From: an uncultured Terriglobus sp.
Lineage (GTDB): Bacteria; Acidobacteriota; Terriglobia; Terriglobales; Acidobacteriaceae
NCBI GenBank assembly: GCA_937859825.1
Contig: CALMAP010000163.1
Span: 1-22,995 of the forward strand
Direction: 5' to 3'
DNA: 22,995 nt
Shown here: piece by piece, positions 7,806-15,638 of the stretch
How positions within the stretch are numbered: the first letter of the stretch is position 1
How the letters are laid out: each line of letters begins with the position of its first letter
The notes under the pieces: generated by a model
Database searches by the model: none
What the model was told of the DNA's origin: nothing
The model's input: the letters and a program-made list of their open reading frames with translations, nothing else
Position numbers and translations under genes: made by a program

Positions 7806-7839
7806 CACAAACGCCCGCTGCAAGCAGCGGGCGTTTGTG
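7806..7839. terminator. Bidirectional hairpin terminator between the 7-TM gene and rpsA
   Basis: A perfect 16-bp stem, cacaaacgcccgctgc (7806-7821) against its reverse complement (7824-7839), with only 2 nt between the arms. It lies between the ends of two convergent genes, so it can serve both. The arms carry A/T-rich outer ends but no long T tract follows. Confidence 0.75.
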
Positions 7840-7859
7840 TAGCAGGAGTTCAGGGAGGC

Positions 7860-9812
7860 TTACCGCTCCGAACGTTTCCAGTTGAGCAGATCGCCCAACG
7901 TGGTCGAAGAGGAATTTGAGGAATTCGAAGAGGACGAGCCGGGCTGCTTGTAGCTCTCGACCTCTTCACGGCTGGCTTCTTCACCGATGCCGCGCAGGCT
8001 CAGGCCGACCTTCTTCTCTTCCGGGCTCATCTTCACGATCTTGAATTCGTGCTCGGAACCGACTTCCAGGTTGACCTGCTTGTGCTGGTCGTCCACGGCC
8101 TCGGAGATGTGGCAGAGGCCTTCAACACCCTCAGCAAGTTCAACGAATGCGCCGAACTGCGCGGTGCGGAGCACTTTGCCTTTCACGACATCACCAGTGC
8201 GGTGCTGCGCAAAGAAGGTGTCCCAGACATCGGGCTCAAGCTGCTTGACGCCGAGAGAAAGTCGGCGGTTTTCCGGCTCGACGCCAAGGACGACCGCCTT
8301 GACCTTCTCACCCTTCTTCAGGACCTCTGACGGGTGCTTCACCCGCTTGGTCCAACTCAGGTTTGAGACGTGCACGAGACCGTCAATACCATCTTCGATC
8401 TCGATGAATGCACCGAAGTCGGTAAGGTTGCGAACACGGCCTTCAACGATCGCGCCAGTGGGGTACTTGTTTTCAAGCTGTTCCCAGGGATTATCCTGTA
8501 GCTGCTTCATACCGAGTGAAATGCGGCGATCATTCGGGTTTACAGCAAGGATGATGGTTTCGACTTCATCGCCCGGCTTGACCATCTTGGAGGGATGCTT
8601 CATCCGCTTGGACCAGGTCATCTCCGAGACGTGGACGAGGCCTTCAATTCCCTGCTCCAGCTCGACAAACGCACCATAGTCCGTGACCGAAAGAACACGG
8701 CCTTTCACCTGCGCACCGATTGGGTAGCGCTCGGTCGCGTCGAGCCACGGATCAGGCGTGAGCTGCTTGAAGCCGAGTGAGACGCGCTGCTTGTCCTTGT
8801 CGAACTTCAGCACCTTGACCTGGATCTCGTCACCAACCTGCACGAGGTCACGCGGGTGGGTCAGGCGGCCCCAGCTCATGTCGGTGATGTGCAGCAGACC
8901 ATCCAGGCCGCCGAGATCAACGAACGCACCGTAATCCGTCAGGTTCTTCACAACGCCGGTGAGGATTGCGCCCTCTTCGAGGGTCTGCAGAGTTACATCT
9001 TTACGCGAGTTCTGCTCTTCCTCGAGGATCTCCTTGCGGGAGATGACCACGTTGCCACGCTTCTTGTTCAGCTTGATCACGCGAACGTCGATCGGCTGAC
9101 CAAGGTAGGTATCCAGGTTGCGCACGGGACGAATCTCGACCTGCGAACCAGGAAGGAAAGCCTTTACGCCGATGTCGACAGTAAGGCCACCCTTCACGCG
9201 AGAGAGCACGGTACCGGTGACCGGCGTCTTATCTGCCGCGGCTTTCTCGAGCTGATCCCACAGGCGGTGGCGCTGTGCCTTCTCGTACGAAACGAGATAA
9301 CCGCCTTCCTGCTCCTCACGCTCAACGACAACTTCAACCGCATCGCCTACCGCGAGCTTCGGCTCACCGGTATGATCGAGCACCTGCTCTTTAGGAATCA
9401 GCCCTTCGCTCTTCAGGCCGATGTCCACCACCACATACTTGTCCGTGATCTTGATCACGGTACCGGTAACCACCTTGTCCTCTTCCATGGCTGCAGAAGC
9501 GGCGGCTTTATCCTCGGCCTGTTCGCGGTCGAAGTTCTCGAGCGCGGCGGCAAAGTCGGCTGCGTCATAATCAACGTCATCCGGGCCAGCCGAGACATCG
9601 GAAAGAGGCGCGGTGGCCACAGCCGGGTCCGGGGTAACAAGGTGGTTCGCGCCGACTTCAGGGTTGGACACGGTGTCGGTCACCGGGCCATTGGCTTCGG
9701 TGCTGTGGATCGTCTCGGCGGTGGTGCTGTTTGCCGTTTCGTTGGCGGGCATGGTTTCCAGTTCGGTGCTCAGGGGTTTGCTCTCGGTTTCAGGATTGGG
9801 AGTGTTACTCAT
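7860..9812 (-). CDS. rpsA: 30S ribosomal protein S1
   Basis: RNA-binding ribosomal protein that helps recruit mRNA to the 30S subunit. From the ATG at 9812 the product is 650 residues with six S1 (OB-fold) repeats at about 112-176, 196-261, 281-349, 366-436, 453-523 and 540-607; repeats 3-6 show the usual DYGAFV/DFGAFI and GLVHVS/GLLHIT cores. About 105 acidic, low-complexity residues precede repeat 1 and a Ser/Asn-rich tail plus DLLNWKRSER ends the protein. The frame stays open upstream to 9881, but residues there do not look like S1. No strong Shine-Dalgarno precedes the start. A good promoter lies at 9967-9996, giving a leader of about 150 nt. Confidence 0.97.
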   Translation of the reverse strand: MSNTPNPETESKPLSTELETMPANETANSTTAETIHSTEANGPVTDTVSNPEVGANHLVTPDPAVATAPLSDVSAGPDDVDYDAADFAAALENFDREQAEDKAAASAAMEEDKVVTGTVIKITDKYVVVDIGLKSEGLIPKEQVLDHTGEPKLAVGDAVEVVVEREEQEGGYLVSYEKAQRHRLWDQLEKAAADKTPVTGTVLSRVKGGLTVDIGVKAFLPGSQVEIRPVRNLDTYLGQPIDVRVIKLNKKRGNVVISRKEILEEEQNSRKDVTLQTLEEGAILTGVVKNLTDYGAFVDLGGLDGLLHITDMSWGRLTHPRDLVQVGDEIQVKVLKFDKDKQRVSLGFKQLTPDPWLDATERYPIGAQVKGRVLSVTDYGAFVELEQGIEGLVHVSEMTWSKRMKHPSKMVKPGDEVETIILAVNPNDRRISLGMKQLQDNPWEQLENKYPTGAIVEGRVRNLTDFGAFIEIEDGIDGLVHVSNLSWTKRVKHPSEVLKKGEKVKAVVLGVEPENRRLSLGVKQLEPDVWDTFFAQHRTGDVVKGKVLRTAQFGAFVELAEGVEGLCHISEAVDDQHKQVNLEVGSEHEFKIVKMSPEEKKVGLSLRGIGEEASREEVESYKQPGSSSSNSSNSSSTTLGDLLNWKRSER

Positions 9813-9966
9813 ACATCTAGACGCTTGGGATGCGGGCCGGGTCGCACAGCTCTTCGCGAACAAGCCGTTCCGGCGACACAACAGCGCGGCCGAACAGGGC
9901 CACGCTTGGTACGGAACGAAATGTACGGAGTTGCCGGCGGTCGCAGTCGCGCTCAGGCTTAACCAG

Positions 9967-9996
9967 AGTATAGAACGGCGAAATTAGAGAGGTCAA
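9967..9996 (-). promoter_or_regulatory. Sigma-70 type promoter of rpsA
   Basis: Reading the minus strand, TTGACC (9996-9991) and TATACT (9972-9967) are separated by 18 nt, close to the -35/-10 consensus. Transcription would start near 9960, about 148 nt before the rpsA ATG. The long leader could host S1 autoregulation, known for rpsA in Escherichia coli, but I did not identify a specific structure. Confidence 0.72.
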
Positions 9997-10086
9997 CGCG
10001 TTAGCGCTTCCGAAGCATGGAAACCAGTAATTTACTCCGCCACATTCGGACATTGCGAGGGTTAGATCACCCCCAAGGCGCAAGCC

Positions 10087-10092
10087 TATACT
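10087..10092 (+). promoter_or_regulatory. -10 box implying a leaderless HIT-gene mRNA
   Basis: TATACT at 10087-10092 ends 7 nt before the A of the HIT ATG at 10100, so transcription would begin at or next to the start codon. No Shine-Dalgarno sequence lies in between, which agrees. The -35 region is weak. Confidence 0.55.
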
Positions 10093-10099
10093 TTGACAG

Positions 10100-10675
10100 A
10101 TGGACCGGCTTTGGACACCCTGGCGCTACGCTTACATTTCCGGAGAAAAGGGAGATCGCCGCAAAGGTGTACCGGAAGCGCTGGACGCCTATCCGGAAAA
10201 TCATGATTCCGTGTTTCTGAACCTTATCGGAGCCGTTCGCTGGGCGATCGAAACAGGCTTTTTCCCTGCCGTCGAAGCGGAAAAGGCCGGCCACATCCTG
10301 CTCCAGGCGAAACACCACTTTGTGTGTTTGAATGCCTATCCTTACAGCTCGGGCCATGTATTGATCGTGCCTTACATCAAGGCGGAGAGCCTCACTCAAC
10401 TTGACTCTGCGTCCGCAGCCGAAATGATGCATTTGGCGCAGAAAATGGAGGCGGCGCTGCGAAGGGTCTACCGGCCTGACGGGGTCAACGCCGGCATCAA
10501 TCTGGGCGAGGCCGCCGGGGCCGGCGTAGCTGAGCACCTGCATATGCACATGCTGCCCCGCTGGTTTGGCGACACGAACTTCATGACCGCCATCAGCGAG
10601 ACCCGCATTCTGCCCGAGACACTGGATGTGACCTTGTCACGGCTGCGGCAGGAGCTGCATCTGCCAATCGCTTAG
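10100..10675 (+). CDS. HIT family hydrolase / Ap4A phosphorylase-like protein
   Basis: 191-residue histidine-triad protein. The nucleotide-phosphate catalytic triad is H146, H148 and H150 in EHLHMHMLPRW, with the family N-terminus MDRLWTPWRYAYI and the strand GHVLIVPY at about 85-92. These features resemble the actinobacterial Ap4A phosphorylase-like branch (Mycobacterium Rv2613c type), so the likely substrate is a diadenosine polyphosphate or another nucleotide, which the sequence alone cannot settle. Residues 15-60 do not contain the usual N-terminal zinc cysteines. The gene is divergent from rpsA, and its start follows a TATACT box by 7 nt, suggesting a leaderless message. A small ORF of unknown function follows on the same strand. 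Confidence 0.92.
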   Translation: MDRLWTPWRYAYISGEKGDRRKGVPEALDAYPENHDSVFLNLIGAVRWAIETGFFPAVEAEKAGHILLQAKHHFVCLNAYPYSSGHVLIVPYIKAESLTQLDSASAAEMMHLAQKMEAALRRVYRPDGVNAGINLGEAAGAGVAEHLHMHMLPRWFGDTNFMTAISETRILPETLDVTLSRLRQELHLPIA

Positions 10676-10686
10676 CCCGATGCCGC

Positions 10687-10707
10687 GTGCCTCTCTTGAG
10701 GCAACAC
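10687..10707 (+). terminator. Weak hairpin after the HIT gene
   Basis: TGCCTC and GAGGCA form a 6-bp stem with a TCTT loop just after the HIT stop codon. There is no T tract, so this is only a possible terminator or mRNA 3'-end stabiliser. Confidence 0.3.
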
Positions 10708-10763
10708 GTCCTAAAGAAACAACCATCCTAGGCTCTGTCTGAAAACAGAACAGGAGCACGTCC

Positions 10764-11039
10764 ATGATTGTGACCCAGGCAGAAGGCATTGCGGTGCCGG
10801 TCCGTCGTGCAGCGACCATGTCCCAGCCCGCTACGCTCCGCAAGGCAGTTGCTTTACGTCCGCTGATTCCCGCTGCCCTCCCGGCCCGGTCCCTTCTGCT
10901 GGAGGGAGAAGACGCCCTGCTGAATGGAAACACACGCTCCCTGCAGCGTCGGCTCTTCGGTTTGAACATGCCGCAGAACAATGTTCAGGCAGACAAGGAA
11001 GCAACGTCAGACAAGGAAGCGCTCGGCCACGCCGCCTAG
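10764..11039 (+). CDS. Small hypothetical protein (91 residues)
   Basis: I do not recognise a family. The ATG at 10764 has AGGAG about 8 nt upstream, and codon use looks coding (many G/C third positions, few rare codons). The protein has no signal peptide or membrane segment. It is Ala/Leu-rich in the first half with scattered Arg, then reads SLQRRLFGLNMPQNN and ends with two near-repeats, ADKEA and SDKEA, encoded by a duplicated 12-nt block (agacaaggaagc). It follows the HIT gene by 88 nt and is convergent with the methyltransferase. A minus-strand frame overlaps it but lacks a good RBS. Moderately sure it is a gene. Confidence 0.52.
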   Translation: MIVTQAEGIAVPVRRAATMSQPATLRKAVALRPLIPAALPARSLLLEGEDALLNGNTRSLQRRLFGLNMPQNNVQADKEATSDKEALGHAA

Positions 11040-11068
11040 ATTTCTGCTCACGTCGCAGAGCACCTTGT

Positions 11069-11794
11069 TTAACCCGCCACCAGCTTCCAGATAGAACAGT
11101 CTTCATAGCCCGTCGTCACGTACATGCCGTCAGCACAGTGCGCAATGATTGCCTTGTCCGCGTTTCGATCTTCGCGCGACAGAAAGATGCGTCCGCGCCA
11201 TAGCTCGCGGAATCGCGGGTGCTCTTCCAGGATAAGTTTCCGCTGCTCATCATTTGCATAGAGCAGTTCGAGGTCACACTCGCGACCGGTGAACTGCCTT
11301 TGTAGCCGATCCAGGAAGCGGTCCATCAGCACCAGGTCAAATGGATTGAATACGAAGACGCAGCACGGCCCCGCAGGCATGCGCAGCGCCATCACGTCTG
11401 CTTCTTCAAGCCGGATGCGTGGAGCGCCGTGCTTTTCCTGAAATTGCTCAAGATTGGCGCGGGCCGCGGCCGCAAGCGCGGGATGCAACTCGACACCTAC
11501 AATCCTGCGGAATGGCATCGTGGCCGCGAGCAGCATGGCCCGCCCTTTGCCTGCGCCAATGTCCACGAACGCAGTCCGCTCAATAGGATGGGCGGAGAGG
11601 CTCCGCCAACGCGTCACGAGCTTATGAAAGAGCGATGGTGCCACGCCGTGGTACGCCGTGATGAAGCGATCGTGGCGGTGACCGGTGGCAAGGTCTTCGC
11701 CGGGTATCAGCGCACCAGTATCGGTCCCATTTGCCAAGTCAAAAGGATGGGCCGGTACGGGGCCGGTGCGCCGGCGCATGGCGGGAGCAATCAC
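11069..11794 (-). CDS. Class I SAM-dependent methyltransferase, substrate unknown
   Basis: 241-residue Rossmann-fold methyltransferase. Motif I is FVDIGAGKGRA at about 76-86, the acidic residue ending strand 2 is E102 in VGVELHP, and FNPFD at 149-153 occupies the motif IV position. An NPF tetrad-like motif can accompany N-methylation of planar groups but is not decisive; the substrate is unknown. An upstream helix motif, ITAYHGVAP (about 45-53), is typical of small uncharacterised members. The frame begins with GTG at 11794 or ATG at 11779; neither has a Shine-Dalgarno. A TACACT box ends 6 nt before the GTG, which would fit a leaderless mRNA starting at 11794. Confidence 0.85.
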   Translation of the reverse strand: MIAPAMRRRTGPVPAHPFDLANGTDTGALIPGEDLATGHRHDRFITAYHGVAPSLFHKLVTRWRSLSAHPIERTAFVDIGAGKGRAMLLAATMPFRRIVGVELHPALAAAARANLEQFQEKHGAPRIRLEEADVMALRMPAGPCCVFVFNPFDLVLMDRFLDRLQRQFTGRECDLELLYANDEQRKLILEEHPRFRELWRGRIFLSREDRNADKAIIAHCADGMYVTTGYEDCSIWKLVAG

Positions 11795-11839
11795 CGCGTT
11801 AGTGTATCGGGCAGCAGCGTGGACCTGCGTTGCTGACGG

Positions 11840-12245
11840 CTACTTGTCGAAGTTGAACATCCACTGGATGCCGAACTTGTCGACCAGCATGCCAAAGCGC
11901 GCTCCCCAAAAGGTGTCCTGCAGAGGCATGGTGATCTGGCCGCCCTCTTTAAGCGCGTTGAAGTAGCGATCCTGTTCCTCCGCGTCGTCGCAGGCAATCG
12001 AGATGGAAAAGTTGTTGCCCGGACTCAGCTGGAAGGGCGTCATGGACATGGTGTCGGACGCCATGATCTGTGCTCCATCCTTTTCGAGCCGGGCATGCAA
12101 TACACGGTCTTTGTCGGTCTCCGCCATGCCGGGCCCGCTTGAGCCGTTCATGATGTCTACCGTGGTACTGAGCGCCGACGCATAAAAGGTCATGGCCTCG
12201 CGGCAGTTTCCGTCAAAAGTGAGGTAAACGACAAATCGCCTTCAT
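11840..12245 (-). pseudogene. PhnB-like VOC family protein with a 5' frameshift
   Basis: Glyoxalase/VOC-fold protein of the PhnB-like (3-demethylubiquinone-9 3-methyltransferase-like) type, function unknown. The open frame from ATG 12193 gives 117 residues ending WGARFGMLVDKFGIQWMFNFDK, the usual C-terminal strand. Upstream the same frame still encodes YLTFDGNCREA, the family's first strand, but is closed by a TGA and has no start. In another frame ATG 12245 has GGGAG 6-10 nt upstream. One extra base near 12231-12236 (the AAA run, TTT on the coding strand) would explain this; removing one gives MKAIVVYLTF and a normal length of about 134. Either a sequencing error, a recent mutation, or a truncated protein starting at 12193. 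Confidence 0.78.
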
Positions 12246-12333
12246 GGCACGCTCCCAGGTGTAAAAAGAATCCCAGCCAGCCTCAGGTAACACTCGTGCG
12301 CTGTCAAGCGAATGCACATCGCACGCAAGCAGA

Positions 12334-12355
12334 AAGCCCGCCTAAGCGGGCCTTC
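12334..12355 (-). terminator. Rho-independent terminator after the small basic protein gene
   Basis: On the minus strand GGCCCGC-ttag-GCGGGC forms a 6-7 bp GC stem with a 4-nt loop, preceded by AA and followed by TTTCT. It is 24 nt past the stop of the 50-residue gene, as expected for its terminator, and upstream of the VOC gene. Confidence 0.75.
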
Positions 12356-12378
12356 ATTCCTTATCTGATTAGGCGTAC

Positions 12379-12531
12379 TTACCGCTTGCTGGCACCACGC
12401 ACCAACTGCTTGAGCTTCTTCTTGTTGGAGCCGCGCGGGGTGGTGCGGGCTGCCTTGGGTGCGGCGGCCTTACGCGCCTTGCGCTTGGCTACCTTGCGTT
12501 CGCTATGTTCCAGGTTCTTGGTGTTTGCCAT
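12379..12531 (-). CDS. Very basic 50-residue protein, unknown function
   Basis: Short gene found by reading the minus strand: ATG at 12531, TAA at 12379-12381. The product starts MANTKNLEHSERKVAKRKARK and is about one third Lys or Arg, with a Thr/Pro/Gly linker (TTPRGSNKKKL) in the middle and KQLVRGASKR at the end. There is no signal peptide. Such composition suggests nucleic-acid or ribosome binding, but I recognise no defined domain. A purine-rich RBS (AGAGAGA) precedes the ATG and a GC-hairpin terminator follows, both supporting a real gene. It lies 45 nt downstream of uvrD on the same strand and might be cotranscribed with it. Confidence 0.76.
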   Translation of the reverse strand: MANTKNLEHSERKVAKRKARKAAAPKAARTTPRGSNKKKLKQLVRGASKR

Positions 12532-12576
12532 CGGAATCTCTCTTCTCTGTCCAGAAATGTAGGTAGCGCGCGGCTT

Positions 12577-15540
12577 CTACAGCCGCTCGAGCTGGGCGAA
12601 CTTCTCTACCAGCTTCTTCACGCCGTGCCTTGTGAATTGTATCGTGAGCTTGGCATCGGGGCCGTCGCCTTCTCGCTGGGCCACGACACCTTCCCCATAC
12701 TTGGGATGCCTGACCCGTGTTCCACGGCCAAGGGACGTCTGTCCGGTCTGCTCCGGGAGGTCGATCTTTGGCCGTGAAAACTTCCCTCCGCCTCCTCCAA
12801 AGAACGTGGCAATGTTATCGATGGAATCCCCTGGCTTGGAGATCGCCTTCTTCGTTTGCCCGCTGAACTGTAGACCATAATTCGAAAGCGACTTGGCGTC
12901 GGCCGCTGCAGGGGGCGCGCCGCTCTGGTCTTCGTCCTCGTAGCTGTAGTGGCGGCTGGTATGCTCGTCGTCGTTGCCACGCTTGGCAAAACGGCTGCCG
13001 CCCGCAAAACTCTGGCCACCATAGCGGCTGCCATACTCGGTGCGGAACGCCGGACGGTCTGGTGGCGAGCCGAGGTCTTCCACAAGGCGCGAGGGCACCT
13101 CTTCCAGGAACCGCGACGCGACGGATGCTTCCGGCATATCCGACCCATAGCGGCGACGGTAACGCGCGCGCGTGAGCACCAGCGTGTCCATGGCGCGGGT
13201 CATGCCCACGTAGCAGAGGCGGCGCTCCTCCTCGAGGCCGGTGGGGGCCTGCAGCGTACGCGAGTGCGGGAACAACCCCTCTTCCATGCCGCACAGAAAC
13301 ACCAGCGGAAACTCAAGACCCTTGGCGGCGTGCAGCGTCATCATGGTCACGCGCGCTTCGCTGTTGATCTGGTCGGTGTCGCTTACCAGCGCGGCGTGGT
13401 CGAGGAAATCGGCCAGCGCCTCGCCGCGCTCCTGCGCGTCCTGAGCGGCGTTGGCGAGTTCTTTCAGATTTTCAATGCGGCTGAAGGCCTCAGGCGTGCC
13501 CTCGTTTTCAAGCGCCTTGATGTAGCCGCTGCGATCGTTCAGGAACTTGATCAACTCCGGCAGCGTGGCGGGATCACCCGGTGCGCGGAAGCCGTCAATG
13601 CGGGTAGAGTTCTCCAGCGGTGCAGCCGTTGCCGTGTCCTGCTCCACGAGTGGAGCGGCCTGTGCGCGAAGCGCATCGAAACGGTCCGCAAGGCTGCTGC
13701 TCGTCGCCTTGCCACCCATCTTTTTGGCCGCGCGGTTGTCCGCCTCGAAAGGGTTAAAGGTAATGGCGGGCCGGGGCATCTCCGCCACGTTCAATTCCTC
13801 GCCAGGAGCTGCAAGCGCCAGCTCTGCGTTTTGCAACGAATCGAAGCTGAAGTCGAAGCTGGTATCGGCATCAGGAGCGGTTGCGTTTTCCGGGGCAATG
13901 GTACTGCGCTCCTCCGTCCACGCGGCCTCCTCCCCACCAAAGTCGAAGCCAAAGTTGAAGCTGGTATCGAAGCTGGTGTCCTCCGCAACGTTCTCGGCAG
14001 ACGCGTTCTCTTCCGTGCCGGTGAACTTGTAATCCGGGGCCTGCGACAGGCCCGCATCCACCGCTAGCGCCTCGTCGAAGCCGGGGCCCAACATGGCCCG
14101 TGCGTCCAGAATAAGCTGGCGAAAACCGGCAAGCGCGGTGAGGGCGCGGGCGGGCAGCAGCTGCTCCGCAATGGCGCGCTCGATTGCCTGCCACGTGCTG
14201 AGACCGGTGGTGAGCGCCATGCGCTCCAGCGTCTCCATCGTAGTCTTGCCAATGCCACGGGTGGGCGAGTTCACCACACGGTTCAGCGCGATGGAGTCGT
14301 TCGGGTTCTGCACCAGCTTCAGGTAGCTGAGCAGGTCTTTAACCTCGGCGCGCTCGTAGAAGCTGAAGCCGCCCACCATGTGGTACTGGATGCCGTAGCG
14401 GCGAAGCGACTCTTCCACCAGGCGCGACTGCGAGTTGGTGCGGTAGAGCACAGCGCACTTGGGCGTGTCGCCGCTCTGGCCGGCTTCGCGGATGTACTTC
14501 TGCACACGGTCGGCGATGAAGAGCGCCTCATTCTCGCCGTCCGGGGCCTCGTAGAAGCCGATCAGCGAACCGCCCTCGCGCGTGGTGAAGAGTTCCTTGC
14601 CCTTGCGCTGCGTGTTGTTGCGCACCACAGCGCCCGCGCCTTCCAGAATCACCTGCGTGGAGCGGTAGTTCTGTTCCAGCCGGATGATCCTGGTGTCGTC
14701 GAAGTCCTTCTCGAAATCGAGAATATTCTTGATGTCCGCGCCGCGCCACGAGTAGATGGACTGGTCTTCGTCACCGACAACGCACACGTTGCCATGCGCG
14801 CCGCCGAGCAGCTTCATCAATTCATACTGCGGGCGATTGGTGTCCTGATACTCGTCAATCAGTAAGTAACGGTACCTGCGGTTATACCGTTCGCGGGTTT
14901 CCGTACTTACTTTCAAAAGGCGAACTGTCTCAAGTAAAAGGTCGTCAAAATCCATCGCATTGTTTTTGGCTAACTCGCTGCGATAAATCTCGAAGATATG
15001 CGCAATGCGCTCTTCCAATGGATTCGTCGACGCAAGAAAGTATTCCTGCGGATCGATCATGTGGTTCTTCGCCCACGAGATGCGGCCAAGAGCGACCCTC
15101 GGCTTCAACTGCTTGTCGTCGACGCCGAGACGCTTGAGTGCCTGCTTCACGATGGCCTGCTGATCTGCCTCGTCGTAAATGGCAAACGTGCGGGTCAGAC
15201 CCTGACCGTTGGTGCGCAGCGCTTCGATGTCGCGACGCAGGATGCGCACGCACAGGGAGTGGAAGGTCGCAATGGTGGGCCGCGCAAGCGACGAATGTCC
15301 GATCAGCTTCTCGACGCGCTCAGCCATCTCTTTCGAGGCCTTGTTGGTAAAGGTGACCGCGAGGATCGCGTCCGGCGAAACGCCCTTCTCCTCGATCAGG
15401 TAGGCGATGCGGTGCGTGATGACGCGCGTTTTGCCTGAGCCCGCACCAGCGAGGATGAGCACGGAGCCATCGGTATGCTCCACACCCTCACGCTGCTGCG
15501 GATTCATGTGTTCAAGCAGGCGTGACGTGGTGCCGGACAC
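12577..15540 (-). CDS. uvrD: ATP-dependent DNA helicase, PcrA/UvrD family, with long insertion
   Basis: Superfamily 1A 3'-5' helicase for excision repair, replication restart or transcription-coupled repair. All motifs are present: AGAGSGKT (31-38), TFTNKA (63-68), DEYQDT (229-234), GDEDQSIYSWRGA (256-268), EQNYRS (289-294), TLHAAKGLEFP (735-745) and CYVGMTRA (776-783). The C-terminus has the UvrD/PcrA Tudor-like GTRVRHPKYGEGVV module. At 987 residues it is about 250 longer than typical PcrA; the extra length is mainly an acidic low-complexity insertion at about 488-655, within subdomain 2B, plus a flexible linker at 820-930. Start is GTG at 15540, with TAGGAG 6-7 nt upstream. Whether it should be called uvrD or pcrA cannot be settled. 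Confidence 0.97.
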   Translation of the reverse strand: MSGTTSRLLEHMNPQQREGVEHTDGSVLILAGAGSGKTRVITHRIAYLIEEKGVSPDAILAVTFTNKASKEMAERVEKLIGHSSLARPTIATFHSLCVRILRRDIEALRTNGQGLTRTFAIYDEADQQAIVKQALKRLGVDDKQLKPRVALGRISWAKNHMIDPQEYFLASTNPLEERIAHIFEIYRSELAKNNAMDFDDLLLETVRLLKVSTETRERYNRRYRYLLIDEYQDTNRPQYELMKLLGGAHGNVCVVGDEDQSIYSWRGADIKNILDFEKDFDDTRIIRLEQNYRSTQVILEGAGAVVRNNTQRKGKELFTTREGGSLIGFYEAPDGENEALFIADRVQKYIREAGQSGDTPKCAVLYRTNSQSRLVEESLRRYGIQYHMVGGFSFYERAEVKDLLSYLKLVQNPNDSIALNRVVNSPTRGIGKTTMETLERMALTTGLSTWQAIERAIAEQLLPARALTALAGFRQLILDARAMLGPGFDEALAVDAGLSQAPDYKFTGTEENASAENVAEDTSFDTSFNFGFDFGGEEAAWTEERSTIAPENATAPDADTSFDFSFDSLQNAELALAAPGEELNVAEMPRPAITFNPFEADNRAAKKMGGKATSSSLADRFDALRAQAAPLVEQDTATAAPLENSTRIDGFRAPGDPATLPELIKFLNDRSGYIKALENEGTPEAFSRIENLKELANAAQDAQERGEALADFLDHAALVSDTDQINSEARVTMMTLHAAKGLEFPLVFLCGMEEGLFPHSRTLQAPTGLEEERRLCYVGMTRAMDTLVLTRARYRRRYGSDMPEASVASRFLEEVPSRLVEDLGSPPDRPAFRTEYGSRYGGQSFAGGSRFAKRGNDDEHTSRHYSYEDEDQSGAPPAAADAKSLSNYGLQFSGQTKKAISKPGDSIDNIATFFGGGGGKFSRPKIDLPEQTGQTSLGRGTRVRHPKYGEGVVAQREGDGPDAKLTIQFTRHGVKKLVEKFAQLERL
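13576..14079 (-). repeat. Acidic Phe-rich repeat insertion inside the UvrD/PcrA helicase
   Basis: Codons 488-655 of the helicase. This stretch has TSFDTSFNFGFDFGGEE and, about 30 residues later, TSFDFSFDS, encoded by near-repeats of ttcgacttcagcttcgat-like units. It separates subdomain 2B segments and is rich in Asp, Glu, Phe, Ser and Ala, predicted to be disordered. Boundaries are approximate. Confidence 0.6.
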
Positions 15541-15608
15541 GGTAATCTCCTACTTCAAAGTTTACGATGGCAGCTTTGTGCTAGGTCGTATTAAGTCTCC
15601 AACACGCA

Positions 15609-15638
15609 CATTGAAAGGGCACGGCTTCAGCCGTGCCG
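15609..15638 (+). repeat. REP-like palindromic element, left copy
   Basis: 30-nt unit reading CATTGAAAG followed by the palindrome GGGCACGGCTTCAGCCGTGCCG region. An exact inverted copy lies at 15844-15873. The core GGCACGGC-tt-c-AGCCGTGCC can fold into a hairpin. Resembles REP elements, which RAYT transposases mobilise; no RAYT gene is in this window. Confidence 0.7.

Noticed and set aside
8856..9962. 368-codon plus-strand frame opposite rpsA
   Set aside because: Shadow of the S1 repeats; the peptide has no domain and would cover the rpsA start and promoter.
12949..14067. 372-codon plus-strand frame opposite uvrD
   Set aside because: Antisense shadow of a helicase with all motifs intact; composition is that of a reversed GC-rich gene.
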